A DNA stretch of 64,000 nt, taken from Epichloe hybrida. Taxonomy: Eukaryota; Ascomycota; Sordariomycetes; Hypocreales; Clavicipitaceae. The position numbers were made by a program, and so were the translations under genes. The notes below the pieces were generated by a model that did not search any database, was not told the origin of the DNA, and saw only the letters and a list, made by a program, of their open reading frames with translations. The stretch lies in NCBI GenBank assembly GCA_019022495.1, contig JAFEKR010000008.1, forward strand, positions 1,178,001-1,242,000, in the 5' to 3' direction. Shown here piece by piece: positions 46,625 through 58,684 of this stretch (its first letter is position 1; each line of letters begins with the position of its first letter).

Positions 46625-47640
46625 TAGATGAAAACAACACGCGCGCTGCGGGGTGGATGCATTTGATTGGTTGTGGCTGACGGAGCGGGACGTCGGGTTT
46701 CATTCTGGGACCAAGTTGATTGCTTTGGCTACGTACTTGATCACCTCGTTGTTCATGCTGATGCGTTGAAGTCGTCTGGGCGACAAGATTGGATTCCTAA
46801 TACTTGCTGGCTCACTTGACACAATATACTTTATTCCTAGTCCCTGTATGCACTTTTTTTTTTCTCACGATGCCCAAGTTGTTCATACCCTTGTAGATAC
46901 TTTTTTTTCCCAAGAAAGTAGTCTGTACGTTGCACGATTTGTCCACTGTCACGACGCGGATGACATCTCTTGGTCTCCCAAATGCCCCACGGTACTTTTT
47001 ACCTTGCCCGGGTTGAAGGAGCCGCCGCACCAATCTTTGGAAAATCGCCGAGCGTGGAGCGTAGCTTGGGAGAATTCGAAGCGCCCTATTCATTACGTGG
47101 GCTGGCGAGCACATTTTCACCAGTGAAGCACAGACAAGGATTCGGAGACTTGAGGGGAAAAAAAGGCAGGTACGTAGGTGTGGGATGAACGCCCGCACCA
47201 AGGGCCAACAAGCCGTGCCACATAGGAGGAAGGGGAGAGGGGGGGTATCAAAAGCGTAGTTGAACATGGCAAAGTGAGTCTTTTTTTTTCCTTTCCTTTC
47301 TTTTCCAGCTCATCAGTCTTTTGGTGTTCTGTTGATTCCAGACTTGGGTGATGTGCAAAATTGACAACAATGGCGTGCAACGCTTGATTTGCGGTCGTGG
47401 TGCGTGCATGTTTGAAAGACGACCTACCGGTCGACAAGCTGGGATGCAATCGCGAACAGATTGTATCAATATCACATGGAATCCACTGGGGTATGAAAGA
47501 AGAAGAAGAAGAAGAAGAAGAAACCTTCAGGGTAGAGCAACACTGCTCTTGATCTGGAGGATTCATCTGCGCCTCAGGCGGAGATGGTCTCCGGAGGTGG
47601 CTCTCGGAAGGCTTGGATGTACCTCCCATGTCCAGAGGTT
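46625..47640. other. intergenic, no supported gene
   Basis: About 1 kb with several T runs (about 46856, 46900, 47281) and a GAA tract at 47497-47523. A 151-residue minus-strand frame (46812-47267) has no domain support. Confidence 0.5.
47497..47523. repeat. GAA trinucleotide microsatellite
   Basis: About eight GAA units in intergenic sequence. Confidence 0.95.
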
Positions 47641-49681
47641 TCAGACATGTCGGTCGGTGGTGGAAATCATGCTCCCGTCGTCCCTTTGCATCATGGTGCC
47701 GTCGCGCCACCAGTAATACATCACATCACGTTGCCAGCGCCAGTAGTCCCGGATCCTCAGTCGGCTGGAGCCAAATACTGACCGAAGCAGCAACACGCTC
47801 ATGGGCGAAATACGCAGTTGGTGAAGCAACCACTTGTTCACCCGTGTAGCGTGGGTGGGCCAGGTCATGGTGGTGCTCAAGAATTTGAGCAGTGTCGTCC
47901 AGGTCCAGATCCTCGTACGCCATTTCAGGTTCCAGAACATAAGCCAATTGCACAGACAGATGCTTCTTCATAACTCTCTTTTCCTGACAAAGCTGCTTCA
48001 GCCTCTGTACCACATCTTGGAGCTTGGCAATCGACGCCTTCAGCCTTTCCTCGTCGGATGGGAACTCGGTCAGGAATGTTTCAGCGTCGGCGGATAGGCC
48101 ATGCCCCGTGCTGTCGCCAAGATTACGCTCGTCTTCGTACTGTGAGTGCACAAATAGCAACTCACGGTAATCTTCCTTGGCGTTCTCCAAATCCCCCACG
48201 GCAGCCGAGAATTCAACATAGAGTGGATGGATGTCTTCCAGTGGTCTGTCAGCCTGTATCCCAATGAGCTCATATGGCGTATTCACGTCGACGCGGGGTC
48301 TTGCGTCGGTGGTGCTTCTTCGTGCGGGCGCGGAATCGGATCCGCCACCGTGGTGTTGCCCTGCCGAGAGCAGACTGAAGAATTTGGTTTCGAGCCCGCT
48401 GACTTCTTTCTCTTCCTCGTCTAGTTCGAGCTCGAGTAGTTCATAGCTTGTCTCTCTGAAATGGTAGTCTTCTCTCAGCTCCAACATGGAGGCCATCCGA
48501 CTATCAAGGAGCTTCAGTGACGACAAGAACGTGTCACTCCGCTGACCTACGAGTAGCGGGCGAACAATTGCCATGAATGAGTTATCGGCCTCCTCTTTCT
48601 GCCAGCGCAGCTTTTGGAGCTTCTGACGTAATTGTGTCATTTCATTTCTTATGTCGCGAAGCCTGCCCCTTCTCTCTTTCAATTGTTGCCAAAGTTGCTC
48701 GACCTCAGCATGGGACGAATCAGAACCAGGGCATGATCTGGTCGCTTGAGACTCTGAGCCTTTGGATGACGCGGACGTTGTTCTGTTTCGCCGCCGTATT
48801 CTTGCCGGGCTGTGCGACTTTTCATACTGGGTGACCCAATTCGTGATTCGGTTCGTGGCAGATGATCGGCTCCGTGGGTTCGACATGTGGGCGCTCAAGT
48901 GTGCAGGAAGCTGCGGAGGAAACTGTCGGGCATTCTTGTACGCAATGAGGTCTTCCTCGGACTCATCATCATCAGAACTTAATGAAGTAGCAGCGCTGTG
49001 GTCTATCCAAGACGAAGCCTGAGGTTCGGTCTTGTCCTCGGCTGTGACATGGGACTGGCTAACATCACTTGACGTTATAACACCAGCACCAACACTATGA
49101 AGCTCTCCATACGTTGGCAGTCCTGGTGGTGGTGGTGGTGGTACGGCGCCGGGGATTGGTATCGGTATCGCAGATGATCTGCCGTCCCGAGGCGATCGAG
49201 ATCCCGTGGTAGTGGAGGAAAGGGGCGGTCTTGATCTTGATCTCGGAGGCGAAGGAGGTTCCGGTGTTGTGACTCTACTGGAGACGGTCGACGTGTCGCT
49301 TTGCAATCTCCAGCTATCACTGCCCTTGGTGTCGTCGTCCTCACGCGAAGAAGCCGTGGTGGCTAGCTTGTCCATTAGCGGATCCGAGCTCGTGGATGGA
49401 TCCGCTTGAGCAGCAAGTTCAGAAGCAGCTACGTCCAAGTGTTGAGCAGCTGTCGAGGCTGTCGAGGCAGAAGCACCTCGCACTCGAACAGCAACGGACT
49501 GCATAGTGAGCAGCGTCGGGCGAGTTTCCCCAAGGTGATGGCTCCCGATGTCGCTACACCTCGTACTGAGCAGGGAGGCTGCATCAGCGGCGGGCAGCGG
49601 CCACATCATGTCTGGGGTGAAGTCATCCGAGCCCGGAGAAGACAGCGAAGTGAAAAGCAAGGCTGAGAGACTGAAAGACAA
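47641..49681 (-). CDS. coiled-coil protein with apparent C-terminal frameshift
   Basis: From the Met at 49681 a 651-residue frame runs to 47726. The first 300 residues are Ser/Pro-rich and disordered, with a proline run (GAVPPPPPPGLPTYGEL) and an acidic patch (LSSDDDESEEDLIAYKN). Coiled coil covers about 315-380 (EQLWQQLKERRGRLRDIRNE, MTQLRQKLQKLRWQKEEADN) and again about 545-580. After RYTGEQ (near 47845) the frame turns into low-quality sequence. The next frame instead reads VNKWLLHQLRISPMSVLLLR and WRWQRDVMYYWWRDGTM to a stop at 47641, which has the look of a conserved end. One base difference in the GGG near 47841 would join them. The function is unknown; I suspect a fungal-specific family. 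Confidence 0.75.
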
Positions 49682-50158
49682 AGAACATGTCCGACTGGTC
49701 GGTCAGACGACGTCGGAATGGTGGATCGGTCAGTCTGCGGTAGGGCTTGTGCACCTCGTTTCGCCTGATGTCTTTTCGCTCCTCGCTCCTCGCTCCCCGA
49801 CATGTGAAGGTGGAAGCATGCAGCTCGTGGTTCAGATAAAAATCGCCGCACGGGCAATATCTGGCTCCCAAGGCTTCGTCGCGGTCGTCGTGGTCGTCGT
49901 GGTCGTTGCTGTCGGGCAGTCGTGTTCTCGCCTTTACGAACGGCGGTGGCCACCGAATGGTATGTACGCCTGTGCAACATGGACTTGGAATTGTTGGCCG
50001 TCAGCCAGCAGATGCATCAATCAGACTGAGAAGGCTGGCAGGCCGGTGCATGTCGAAGGACGTGTCGAGGGATAAGGATGCATGTCCTACATTAATTAGT
50101 ACGGAGTAGTCGGCACGGAGTAGGGATTGCGGATTAGCAGCGGCACCCACACAAAAAG

Positions 50159-50192
50159 CACCATGAAGCACCATGAAGCACCATGAAGCACC
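50159..50192. repeat. tandem repeat, unit CACCATGAAG
   Basis: Three perfect 10-mers followed by a partial copy. Confidence 0.9.
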
Positions 50193-50883
50193 ACCATCCC
50201 TGTCCCAGCAAGAGTCCACCACGACAGACACGTCACTGTTATCATGACTTGTCCAGGAGTCCAGGACCAACTGGCAAGAAAGCTTTGGCCAGCAAGACAC
50301 CATTGCCACAAGCGGGGCGAGCCTAGTCTGGTCTCGTGGGCCAAGGGCGGCGTCACGTCACTTGCGGGTGCGCGGGTTGTGGATCTCCCGCCATGAGCGC
50401 CATGAGCAACAAAGGAGTAATCCGTAATCCGTAAAGCGTACCCATCTCCATTCTCAGGTCCCTGCTCTCGCATCACTTCTCAAGTCCAGGACCGAAGGCG
50501 CCATCACGAACACATGATGACCATCTTGACTGCCTACCGATCTGCAGTGTTCCAATGGACCTCAATTCATGTATGTGCACTGCTGTGCGACATGATATGC
50601 CGCTTATAGCCAAAGCTGTGCATTAGTGGGACAACCTCCCCAGTGGTTTGTCGTCCAAGCCTCCATTCAGGATCCACGAAACTGCGCTCCCCGGCGATTT
50701 TTTTTGTGGTTTCCTGGCATGGCCTGGCATGGCCTTGATGGTCCTGCTTGCTGCTGCGACTCCTGCAGCACTTCAAATGCCAGCCAGCCAACCCAAGACC
50801 ACCGCTGCAGGCGCACCAACGCGGCGCGCGCTGAGAAGGCCAGAGAGGGGAGAGGAGGGGAAGCAGGCGCAGGCCCACGGGGT

Positions 50884-50937
50884 CAACCCACGCAACCCAC
50901 GCAACCCACGCAACCAACGCAACCAACGCAACCCACG
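50884..50937. repeat. tandem repeat, unit CAACCCACG
   Basis: Six copies of a 9-mer, the fourth and fifth with a C-to-A change. Confidence 0.9.
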
Positions 50938-51167
50938 TATCACGGCCATGTACGTCCGTACATACGGAGCAAGTCTTCACTTGCGAGCTTTGGGACCCGT
51001 CATCTGATTCTGGACTCTGCCTTTCTGTCCAGCTCCCATCATCCGCCTGTACTTGTCGCGACGGACAGTTCAAGACCGGGCATTTCGTTTGTTTGTCGTC
51101 CTTTCTCGGCTGAGCCGCGTGTCATCGGAACTTTCGTCTCTGTCACAAGAGGTAGTGCTGCTTGTAT

Positions 51168-51168
<1 letters not shown>

Positions 51169-51212
<44 letters not shown>
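51169..51212. repeat. tandem repeat, unit GCCCTCGCC
   Basis: Four to five copies of a GC-rich 9-mer about 100 bp before the DUF6590 gene. Confidence 0.9.
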
Positions 51213-51305
51213 GACGCCCTCGTGGTCGTACTTCGCCCTTTGTTAGACCGATTGGGGCTTATACAGAGCGATCACGTTCTCCTATGCTGGAGCCCCAGGC
51301 TCAAA

Positions 51306-53317
51306 ATGTCGACATGGAGTGAATGGTCGGACTGGGCTGTTGATCCGTCTCAGAATCTCTTGTATCGGGTGAGACAGGACCACCAAGGTGCGCGCTGCCC
51401 GCCGATTGATTGATTACCTCAGGTTCGAGTTCAATTTTTGTTGCTGACTCTCGACTCTCAGGAAACCTGGACTACGAATACAACTATGACTACGGTCCCC
51501 GAGCGGAAACCCCCCGAGGGGACTCGCAGACAATAGAGGCTCTGACCGCGCAACTCGACAGCCTCTCACCTGGCTCCAACTTCGATTCTCAAGGTCAGTC
51601 AGTGTTGCCGCATTGGGAAAAGACTTGTAGCCTCACCGCCAGCCCAATCTGCTATGAACCACCTCCTTTGACGTATATTTTCATATTCTCATATTCTCGC
51701 GTCGCGTTCAAGCCCATCATCGCCCGAGAAACTGATTTTGACGACACAAAATGTAGATTACGAACTCGACAGTGGACCACAAGAGAAATCGAGATCCTCC
51801 AAGTCCAAGGGCAAGGACAGAGAAAGGGACAGAGAAAAGGAAAAGGAAAGGAGCAAAGAAAAGAGCAAGGATAAGAGCAAAGAAAATAGCAAAGAAAAAG
51901 TTAGGGAGAAGAGCAAGGAGAAGAGCAAAGACAAGGGGAAACATCATCAACATGACAAAGGCTCTCAGCGCAAAGGCCACAGTCATTCCGGCTCGACGCA
52001 GCAGAGACGCGGGGCCTCGGCAGCCACCGGCAGCACAGCACCTCCCAGTCAAACGCATTGTATGTCTCCTCAAGCCAACACTCATGTTCAACAAATTCTT
52101 CTCTTGTCTGACTGCGACAGATGATTACGATGCTCAATACTACACTGGCTCAGGGTACTCGGATCCAGCAGCTGCATATGCCAGTAAGTGAATCTCTACC
52201 GCAAAGCCACCGTCGCCCGGTTCCGGCCCGAAACTATGAGGCACCAGAAAACTTCATACAATCTGCCTTTACTTAAGAAATCATCGGTAACTCTAGCTAC
52301 CCCGACATCCTACGACTCCAATGAAGCCACGCAGTTGCAGCAAGCTGTGCTCCTGTCACAGCAAATGCAATATGGAATCACTCAAGGCGGCGCCGGGTCT
52401 TCAAGCGGTGCTTACACTACTCCTGCTTATGGTAATTGCCTTTTTTCCCCATCAGCTGCCCGACTGAAAGGAGCCGTAGTAGTTGACTTGTTGCAACCAG
52501 CATATGAGCCAGATGAAGATGAATCTACCACACCCAAAGGAGGTGCTATCTCGGCCGACGAAGATCAATTCGAGGAAATGGATCCGAGTAAGAACCTGCA
52601 TTTACCTCCCGGCAGGAATACTGCACCACTGACAAGGATTGTTTCCAGGATATCGAATCGAGCCATCCTCGAGGTTTCAGCCAGGGGAGGTGAGCCTTGT
52701 TCTTCTTCGTATTCCATAACGAACGCTAGTTCGGCGCTGATGCATCAAGGTAGATATTCAAAGTGTACTGGTCTGAGCCCCAAGGCTCTGGGGAGAATAA
52801 GCATCCCAGTGTGTCGGGAAGACAAGAGATTCAAAACAGGTTTGGCATGAAGTTCTTCGTCGGGTTTAGGCGATTCATCGTCATCGCCAATGATCAAGGT
52901 CATTGCACCTGTGTGTAAGTCCAACCCGTTCATCTATCCCACCGCCATGTGAACATGGCCATGGGTGGGTCAATATATTCATGCGTCTACAGGCCGATCT
53001 TGACCTACGGTGGCAAAGGATGCAATAAGAACGGCGTAAAGCCTTCCAAACATGGCATCATCTACGAATATGGGCGCAGAGCTCGCATGCTGGAGGGCGA
53101 GCCAAAATTGGGTTTCCCTGCGGTGCAAGCTCGCATCACCGAAGATGGTGAGAGACTGTCCAAAGAATCGCGCGTCAACTACTCCAAACTCATCACAGTC
53201 GAACACAATGTCAACGTCTTCTTCATCGGCTCGATTATGCCCGAAAGCTGGGTCAATTTCCAAGATGCGGTGAACGACTGTTGGTGCCAGAAGACACACC
53301 AGCGGAGAAGAAATTAA
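51306..53317 (+). CDS. DUF6590-domain protein, eight exons
   Basis: Exons 51306-51387, 51462-51593, 51757-52059, 52121-52183, 52297-52587, 52649-52689, 52754-52914 and 52993-53317 join in phase to 465 residues. The start MSTWSEWSDWAVDPSQNLLY is followed by Tyr/Asp-rich sequence (NLDYEYNYDYGPR). A very charged region rich in SKEK/SKDK steps covers about 72-172. The C-terminal domain (about 295-460) reads IFKVYWSEPQGSGENK, FFVGFRRFIVIANDQGHCTC, TYGGKGCNKNGVKPSKHGII and SRVNYSKLITVEHNVNVFFI, the pattern of DUF6590, a fungal domain of unknown function. Many short exons and a charged linker are typical of the family. Function is unknown. The domain name is recalled, not searched. Confidence 0.88.
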
Positions 53318-54137
53318 GACGTATCACGCGGCTCTCCTGTCATGACCGTGGTTCACTTTTCTTTTCTTCGGTTACCAGTCACGTTGTGAACCAAATGCCC
53401 CATGGCGCTCCTGTCTTATCGCGATCTCGGTGTCTGTACCGAGGGCATCGCACATCATTTGATACGTTCCGTATCGCAAACTCGTCTCGACGCGGGTCTG
53501 CAGTACGATTATAAGCAATCCCAAACGCTCGAAAGAGCAGTTGCCCGCACAGGCAGTCGCTTGGGGCACAGGCCTGAAGCTTTGCGATTTCGCTATCCAA
53601 GCTTGATTGCCGTCGAGTCGTGGCCTAGGTTGTTTGACAAACGGTTCGAGTCTTTTTCTCAAAATAAAAGCTGATGCCGCGTAAACAGCCGGACAATGCT
53701 TCTCCCGCATTGCATTTGACTTTTCTTTTTTGTCTTGGAGGTGCACGACTACGACTTTCACTTTGATCTTTTTTTTTTTTTTCCCCTTCTTCACGACTCT
53801 TCTATCAGTTCTATGGCTCCGCCACATTGCAGTTGATAGTGATTAAGATGTCAATGTTGGATGATTGATGAATATGACTGGATGCACCGCACCCCACATG
53901 GAATAGACCGAGCCGAGGGACGTACCCCGACGGGTATCAGAGCGGCCCCAATGCCGCCTCCAATGCCGCCTCCAATGCCGCCTCCATCCATGTCCATGCT
54001 AGACCTCGGCAACTAACTCCCCTACAGACATGTATTAAGATGATACGAAAGCTGCCGAGTCCCAGCGGCCCCGTCGTTGACCCTCTCGCGCAACAAGTCT
54101 CTTCTCTCGTATCCTCACCCCAAAATCGTCAACTCGA
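53318..54137. other. intergenic, no supported gene
   Basis: About 820 bp. It holds a poly-T run (about 53768-53781) and a 12-mer tandem repeat at 53948-53986. Confidence 0.5.
53948..53986. repeat. tandem repeat, unit CCAATGCCGCCT
   Basis: Three copies of a 12-mer about 150 bp before the dehydrogenase gene. Confidence 0.9.
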
Positions 54138-54303
54138 ATGAACACCATGGCTGAAACGCAATTGGACGATTTCCCCTCTCTCTTCTCGCTCAAGGGAAAG
54201 GTCGCCGTCATCACCGGCGGTTCTCGTGGTCTCGGCCTGCACGCCGCCTCTGCGTACGTGTCGTTGCACAGCATGGCTTCGGCAAACTCAGCCCTGCCTT
54301 CTT

Positions 54304-54343
<40 letters not shown>

Positions 54344-55151
54344 ATCCAGTCCCCTCGCAATCGCCTGCTAACTCGCATCTCCCGACAGCTTCCTCCAGGC
54401 CGGCGCCTCCAAAGTCTTCATCTCCTCCCGCAAAGCCGCTGTGTGCGACGAGGCCTGCAAAGCCCTCAATGCGCTTCCCAACCGCGCGCCCGGCGCCGTC
54501 GCCATTCCCGTCCCCGCCGACTCGGCCAACATGAAGGGTGTGACGCACCTCCTGGAGCAAGTCAAGAAACACACGGACCGCGTGGATATCTTGTTCGCCA
54601 ACGCCGGCGCCACGTGGGGCGAAGCCTTTGACACGCACCCCGACGAGGTATTCGCCAAGGTCATGGACCTCAACGTCAAGGCCGTCTTCAACACCATCCG
54701 CGTCTTCACACCCTTGCTGGAGAAGGCCGCGTCGCGCACCAGCCCCAGCCGCGTCATCATCACGGCCAGTGTCGCGGGTCTGGGCATCGGGACCATCGGC
54801 AAGCAAGGCACGTACGGCTACTCTGCCAGCAAGGCGGCCGTCATTCACTTGGGCCGCAACCTGGCCATTGAGCTGGGTCCCCGCCACATCACCGTCAATT
54901 CCATCTGTCCCGGCTTCTTCCCCAGCAAGATGTCAAATGGGCTGCTGGAGATTGCTGGCGGGGCGGACAAGATTGGAAACGCCAACCCCATGGGCCGACT
55001 GGGGATGCCCGAGGATATCGCCGGTGCGGTCGTGTATCTGGCTAGTCGGGCCGGCTCCCACGTGAATGGAGAGGCTATTGCCATTGATGGTGGTGCCATG
55101 TGGGCTAGAGGTGAGCTGGCTTTCCATGGCCAAGGGAGCTCCAAGCTGTAG
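54138..55151 (+). CDS. short-chain dehydrogenase/reductase
   Basis: Two exons, 54138-54253 and 54389-55151, give 292 residues; the 135-nt intron has a GTACGT donor and GACAG acceptor and includes a CT tract. Classical SDR features are present: the nucleotide motif TGGSRGLG (residues 26-33), NAGA, the active-site Ser in TASVAGLG, the YxxxK pair in YGYSASKAAV, and PGFFPSKMS followed by GRLGMPEDIAGAVVYLASR and the C-terminal VNGEAIAIDGG. It would reduce a carbonyl or oxidise an alcohol with NAD(P)(H), in the cytosol. The sequence resembles fungal 3-oxoacyl-reductase or gluconate-dehydrogenase-like members; the substrate cannot be told. Neighbours give no biosynthetic cluster. Confidence 0.93.
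54307..54335. repeat. CT microsatellite in SDR intron
   Basis: About 14 CT units upstream of the acceptor; it doubles as part of the pyrimidine tract. Confidence 0.9.
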
Positions 55152-55412
55152 ATTGCGCCATGTGAAAATAAAAACCGTGGAATGTATATGATTATTCTGT
55201 TCTGTTCGTCTTGAATGGTCAACTCTTGTTTCACCGTTGAGAATAGGCAGGAAAAAAGAAAAAAAAAGAAAAAAAAAAGGTTCCATCTCTGACGTGCATT
55301 GCAATGCAATATGCCATGTTCTATTGTGATGCTCCAGTTGCGCTGTATTGTCTAACAATGCCGGCATGCAGCCTCTTCAAACCCCTCCCATCACTATGCG
55401 CCGCGCTCACGG

Positions 55413-55451
<39 letters not shown>

Positions 55452-55453
55452 CT
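55152..55453. other. convergent 3' flanks with CT microsatellite
   Basis: About 300 bp, with an A-rich run (about 55255-55278) and a CT tract at 55417-55447. Confidence 0.6.
55417..55447. repeat. CT dinucleotide microsatellite
   Basis: About 15 CT units, a second such tract within 1.2 kb of the one in the SDR intron. Confidence 0.95.
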
Positions 55454-56916
55454 TCAAGGTTTGACGTCTGACATGGTCACTTTCTCTGGCCCATCATGTT
55501 GCTCTGCCGGCTTGCGCGCGACCCAGGCAGTAGCCTTGTACACGGTGCGCAACATGCTCTCCTCGTCCTGGATATAAGGCGCCTCGATGCCAAGCTGCGT
55601 CCATTCGACGTCGAAGCCCAATCTCTTCAACAACGCCATGACCTCATCGTTGGACAGCTCGAAACTACCCGGATCAGCTATCCCGGACGAATTGTTAAAG
55701 TCGTGCTCGCCGTCGCCGTCGTCGTCATGCCCGTGGTTGCCAGGGGCTTGGTTCTCGAAATGCCACAGCAGAGGCCCGACATTGATGAGGATGCCGCCCG
55801 GGCGCAAGCAGTGGTGGATGACTTGGAGATACCGAATCAGGTTGGGGGCAGTGTCCAGGAAGAAGAGGCTCGCCACGGAATCGTAGGCCTCTCTGTGGTC
55901 GTCGTCTGCGTAGAGGCAGAGGAAGTCGGCTGCACACATGGACATGGCGCCGCCGTTGACAGAGTTGGCGAGCTCGGTGGCGGGATGGACGTCGGGGACC
56001 TTGTAGCCTCGAAGATGGTTCTCCCGCGTGAGGTGGTTTGAGAAGGCGTGTACCCAGGGATAGATGGTGTATCTGCCGGCGACTTGGCAGTCGTTGAGGA
56101 TGTGCGACGATGCCAGGAGCTGGTGGTAGGAGATCTCGTTGCCTTCGGCCTCGTAGCCCTTTCGACACATCTCGAACACTAGTCTTCCCAGCCCGGCTCC
56201 CGGGACCAGAACCTTTTGTCTTTGGTCGTTGCCCAGCCTGGCCTGCTGGTCTTGCAGCGCCCTCATGATGGGCGCGTAGCACGCGTCCCTCTCCGCGGCG
56301 CCGTCCGCCGTCCAGTCCCTGTAGAACTGGCGGATCGTGCTCCTGGCCTTGTCAATGTCGGCGTGCTTGGCGACGCCCGTCCACTGGAGCGGCATCATGG
56401 GCTCGCCCTGGGGTGACACGCTGGCCAGTGAGGCGAAGTTCCTGAGGCCGTGGGACACGATGGCCCGCGCCAGTTCCGCATTGGCGTCAATGGCTTCGTC
56501 GGTCTTGTCCAGGGTTTCCAAGAAGTTGAACGGAGGAGCCGCGAGCATTTTCCAGTGTTCCTGGGGAAGGGCGTAGAACGACCGACGTCGCAGGTGAGTG
56601 ACGTTGAAGTGAGCGACTTTGGCGTATTGTCTGGATCGCACCATTAGCACGCGAAAATCAAGCAGAACAAAGTCAACGGCGGCAATTTCTGTTTTGTTTT
56701 TTCTTCGTCGTCTTTTTCAATTTGTTAATGGAGGGAGGGAGTGGAAGAAGCGAAGTGAGTGTCGGGTCGTGCAACAGAGTATTCGGATCGAACGTACGAA
56801 AATGAGTCTAAAGCACAGAAGATCACTCTGACCTCTTCGGGATCGTCCAGGTTTTCCTCCACCTGTTCCCAGGCACCTGCCTCTTGGGCGACCTTGGTGC
56901 GGACCTCATCAGCCAT
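55454..56916 (-). CDS. carnosine N-methyltransferase-like (N2227) protein
   Basis: Two exons on the minus strand, 56916-56798 and 56630-55454, encode 431 residues; the 167-nt intron has a GTACGT donor and CCAG acceptor. The joint reads ALDSFSQYAKVAHFNVTHLR, as in the N2227 family. The SAM-binding loop is VLVPGAGLGRLVFEM (about residue 180), followed by EGNEISYHQLLASSHILND, the acidic CAADFLCLYAD and SLFFLDTAPNLIRYLQVIHH and LRPGGILINVGPLLWHFE. The family includes the enzyme that makes anserine from carnosine in animals; yeast and fungal members have poorly known substrates, so histidine-containing peptide methylation is inference. A neighbouring A/T-rich leader precedes the ATG. Confidence 0.9.
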
Positions 56917-57404
56917 GATTGTTCCTCGACGAAGACTTGGCTAGACGCTGTTCATGATGTTGTGTCGAGGTTTTGAGGATGAGACGAATTGATGGGGTCA
57001 GGCGCCGACTGATATCACACGGCTTTGAATTTTTTATTTTTTATTGTCTTTTTTTTGCCTCTTGTTTGTGTTATTGGCTCACCCTTCCATCCCAACTAAC
57101 CAAATGAGCGCGCTGGTCTTCCTTCCTCAGCTCCAAGGCGGAGTAGATAAATCGAAGCTTTGATAAGAGAGGTCCCAGAGAAAGTGTGTCAACGCCGCAA
57201 CGGACCCAATCAGCCAACCCGTGGACAGGCTTCTCCAACCAATCATGTGATTTCCCCGTCTCGTCTCTCTCCGAAAACAAGGGCGATGTAGGCTTCATCA
57301 CTGGCAGCAAATCCTAACCCTCGACGCTCTGCAAATTGAGCAAAGCTTGGAAGGGAAAACATTCCTACTTTGGCAAGCGGGATCTGTCACAGATTACTTT
57401 AAGC
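56917..57404. promoter_or_regulatory. divergent promoter, N2227 gene and PBA4
   Basis: About 490 bp between divergent genes; T-rich near 57030-57065. No motif I can name. Confidence 0.4.
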
Positions 57405-57944
57405 ATGGCCGTCCCCGAAACCCGAGTCGTCAGCCTTTCATTACCGCTCCCTCGCTCGCTCGATACCCGCATCTACCTGCGTCTCAGCACGCAGGCCAAG
57501 GCCTTGGTGCTCTCTCTCACGACTGCAGCGCAGGATGAAGTAGCCAGTCCGAAGCCCATGGGCTCGTTTGTCTATGCATTACCAAATGTCAGTAGCCTTT
57601 TTTTTTTTTTTTTTCTTCCTGTTCAGTTTGAACTGCCTTGATCTCATCATCATCGATTGACGGTGAAATGGGTGCAGCGTTTTGATGACAAGCAACCTCT
57701 CGCAACCACGTTATTCCCTTCAGAATCCAGCTTAGAGTTCACCACGCGGCTGGCGAAGCTTCTTGTGAGACGAGTCCAACTACCCGTCTATGTCACCAAC
57801 TCGGCGAGCTTCGCCAATGCAGCCATGGGAGGGACAGTGGAGGAAGAAATGGGGGCTTTTAAGAATATTGCCGAGGTGATACTAGATAAGCTCAAGGAGG
57901 CCGGTGTGGGAGCCCTGGCGGTGAATGGAAATCTTTCGTCATGA
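57405..57944 (+). CDS. PBA4: proteasome assembly chaperone 4-like protein
   Basis: Two exons, 57405-57587 and 57678-57944, give 149 residues; the 90-nt intron has a GTCAGT donor and GTGCAG acceptor with a long T run. Landmarks are RVVSLSLPLPRSLDTRIYLR, LSTQAKALVLSLTT and GSFVYALPNRFD across the joint, then SLEFTTRLAKLLVRRVQLPV and YVTNSASFANAAMGGTVEEE. This matches the PAC4 domain (Pba4/Poc4), which works with Pba3 to order the alpha ring of the 20S proteasome. The start is the first ATG in frame after the leader and gives the usual short N-terminus. Symbol by family recall. Confidence 0.85.
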
Positions 57945-58684
57945 CGGACTGGGAGATAGGTGCTTGATGAGCCGTCGGCTGAATGACAATGAGGGGGCTT
58001 CAGATGCCGTCTTTAGCATGCATGGTGATATGCACAAGTGACGCACGAAACGGAATATGTGAGCACAGCATGAACAATCTCTTTTCTCCTCAATTTGCAA
58101 CTGACTGTCCAGGGTAGCTGGACTGGGTGCGAAGTGGATGGATGATTCTGGCTTTCCGGGGAAAAAATTGCTTGCTTGCCCTGCTGGCCTGGAACCGGAG
58201 CCACCGGGTTATCGTTATCGCACCCGCCAACCTATTTCGGAACTGGCGCTGCTCCCCCGCCAGACCTCGTCCAGCAAGCGCACATGTTCAATCGTTCCCG
58301 AGCGGCCGTGAATGACTTTGTTTTCACAGTCAAGGCACAGGTGGCACACAGGCTGCTCGATGCGACTGCCGCAAGACCCTTTCAATCGAGTTCTTAATCT
58401 CCAATACCTGCTGCCCGCACCGCTCGCGAGCCCTCGAGCCTCGACTACCACCACTTGCCCCACGACCCTTGTTCCTGCAGAGGGGCAACATTAAAAAATC
58501 ACTTGTATGCCATCATTGCTTGTTGGGCTGTCTAGCTCGCGGGCACTCTCACGCTGTCGAGTTTCTGCTGTGTAATGGCGATTCTCAACCGGTAGCTAAT
58601 ATGCGTTCAGGTCTTTTGTTATCGCCGTGAGGCCATGCAATAGCCTTCACTCGAGTTGAATCGACACCATCACCCGCCACCAAC
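57945..58684. other. intergenic before KAP104
   Basis: About 740 bp with no supported gene. Confidence 0.5.

Larger units (their letters stand above)
49682..51305. other. long intergenic stretch with tandem repeats
   Basis: About 1.6 kb between divergent genes. It has a TACGGAGTA 9-mer at about 50100-50108, three CACCATGAAG units, six CAACC(C/A)ACG units and a run of GCCCTCGCC units. Small frames are translations of these repeats; none is supported. Confidence 0.55.

Noticed and set aside
46812..47267. 151-residue minus-strand frame
   Set aside because: No domain or conserved-looking motif; partly made of T/A homopolymers.
52432..52455. possible 24-nt intron in the DUF6590 gene (GTAATT...ATCAG)
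   Set aside because: Too short to be spliced, divisible by three and free of stops, so it is read as coding.
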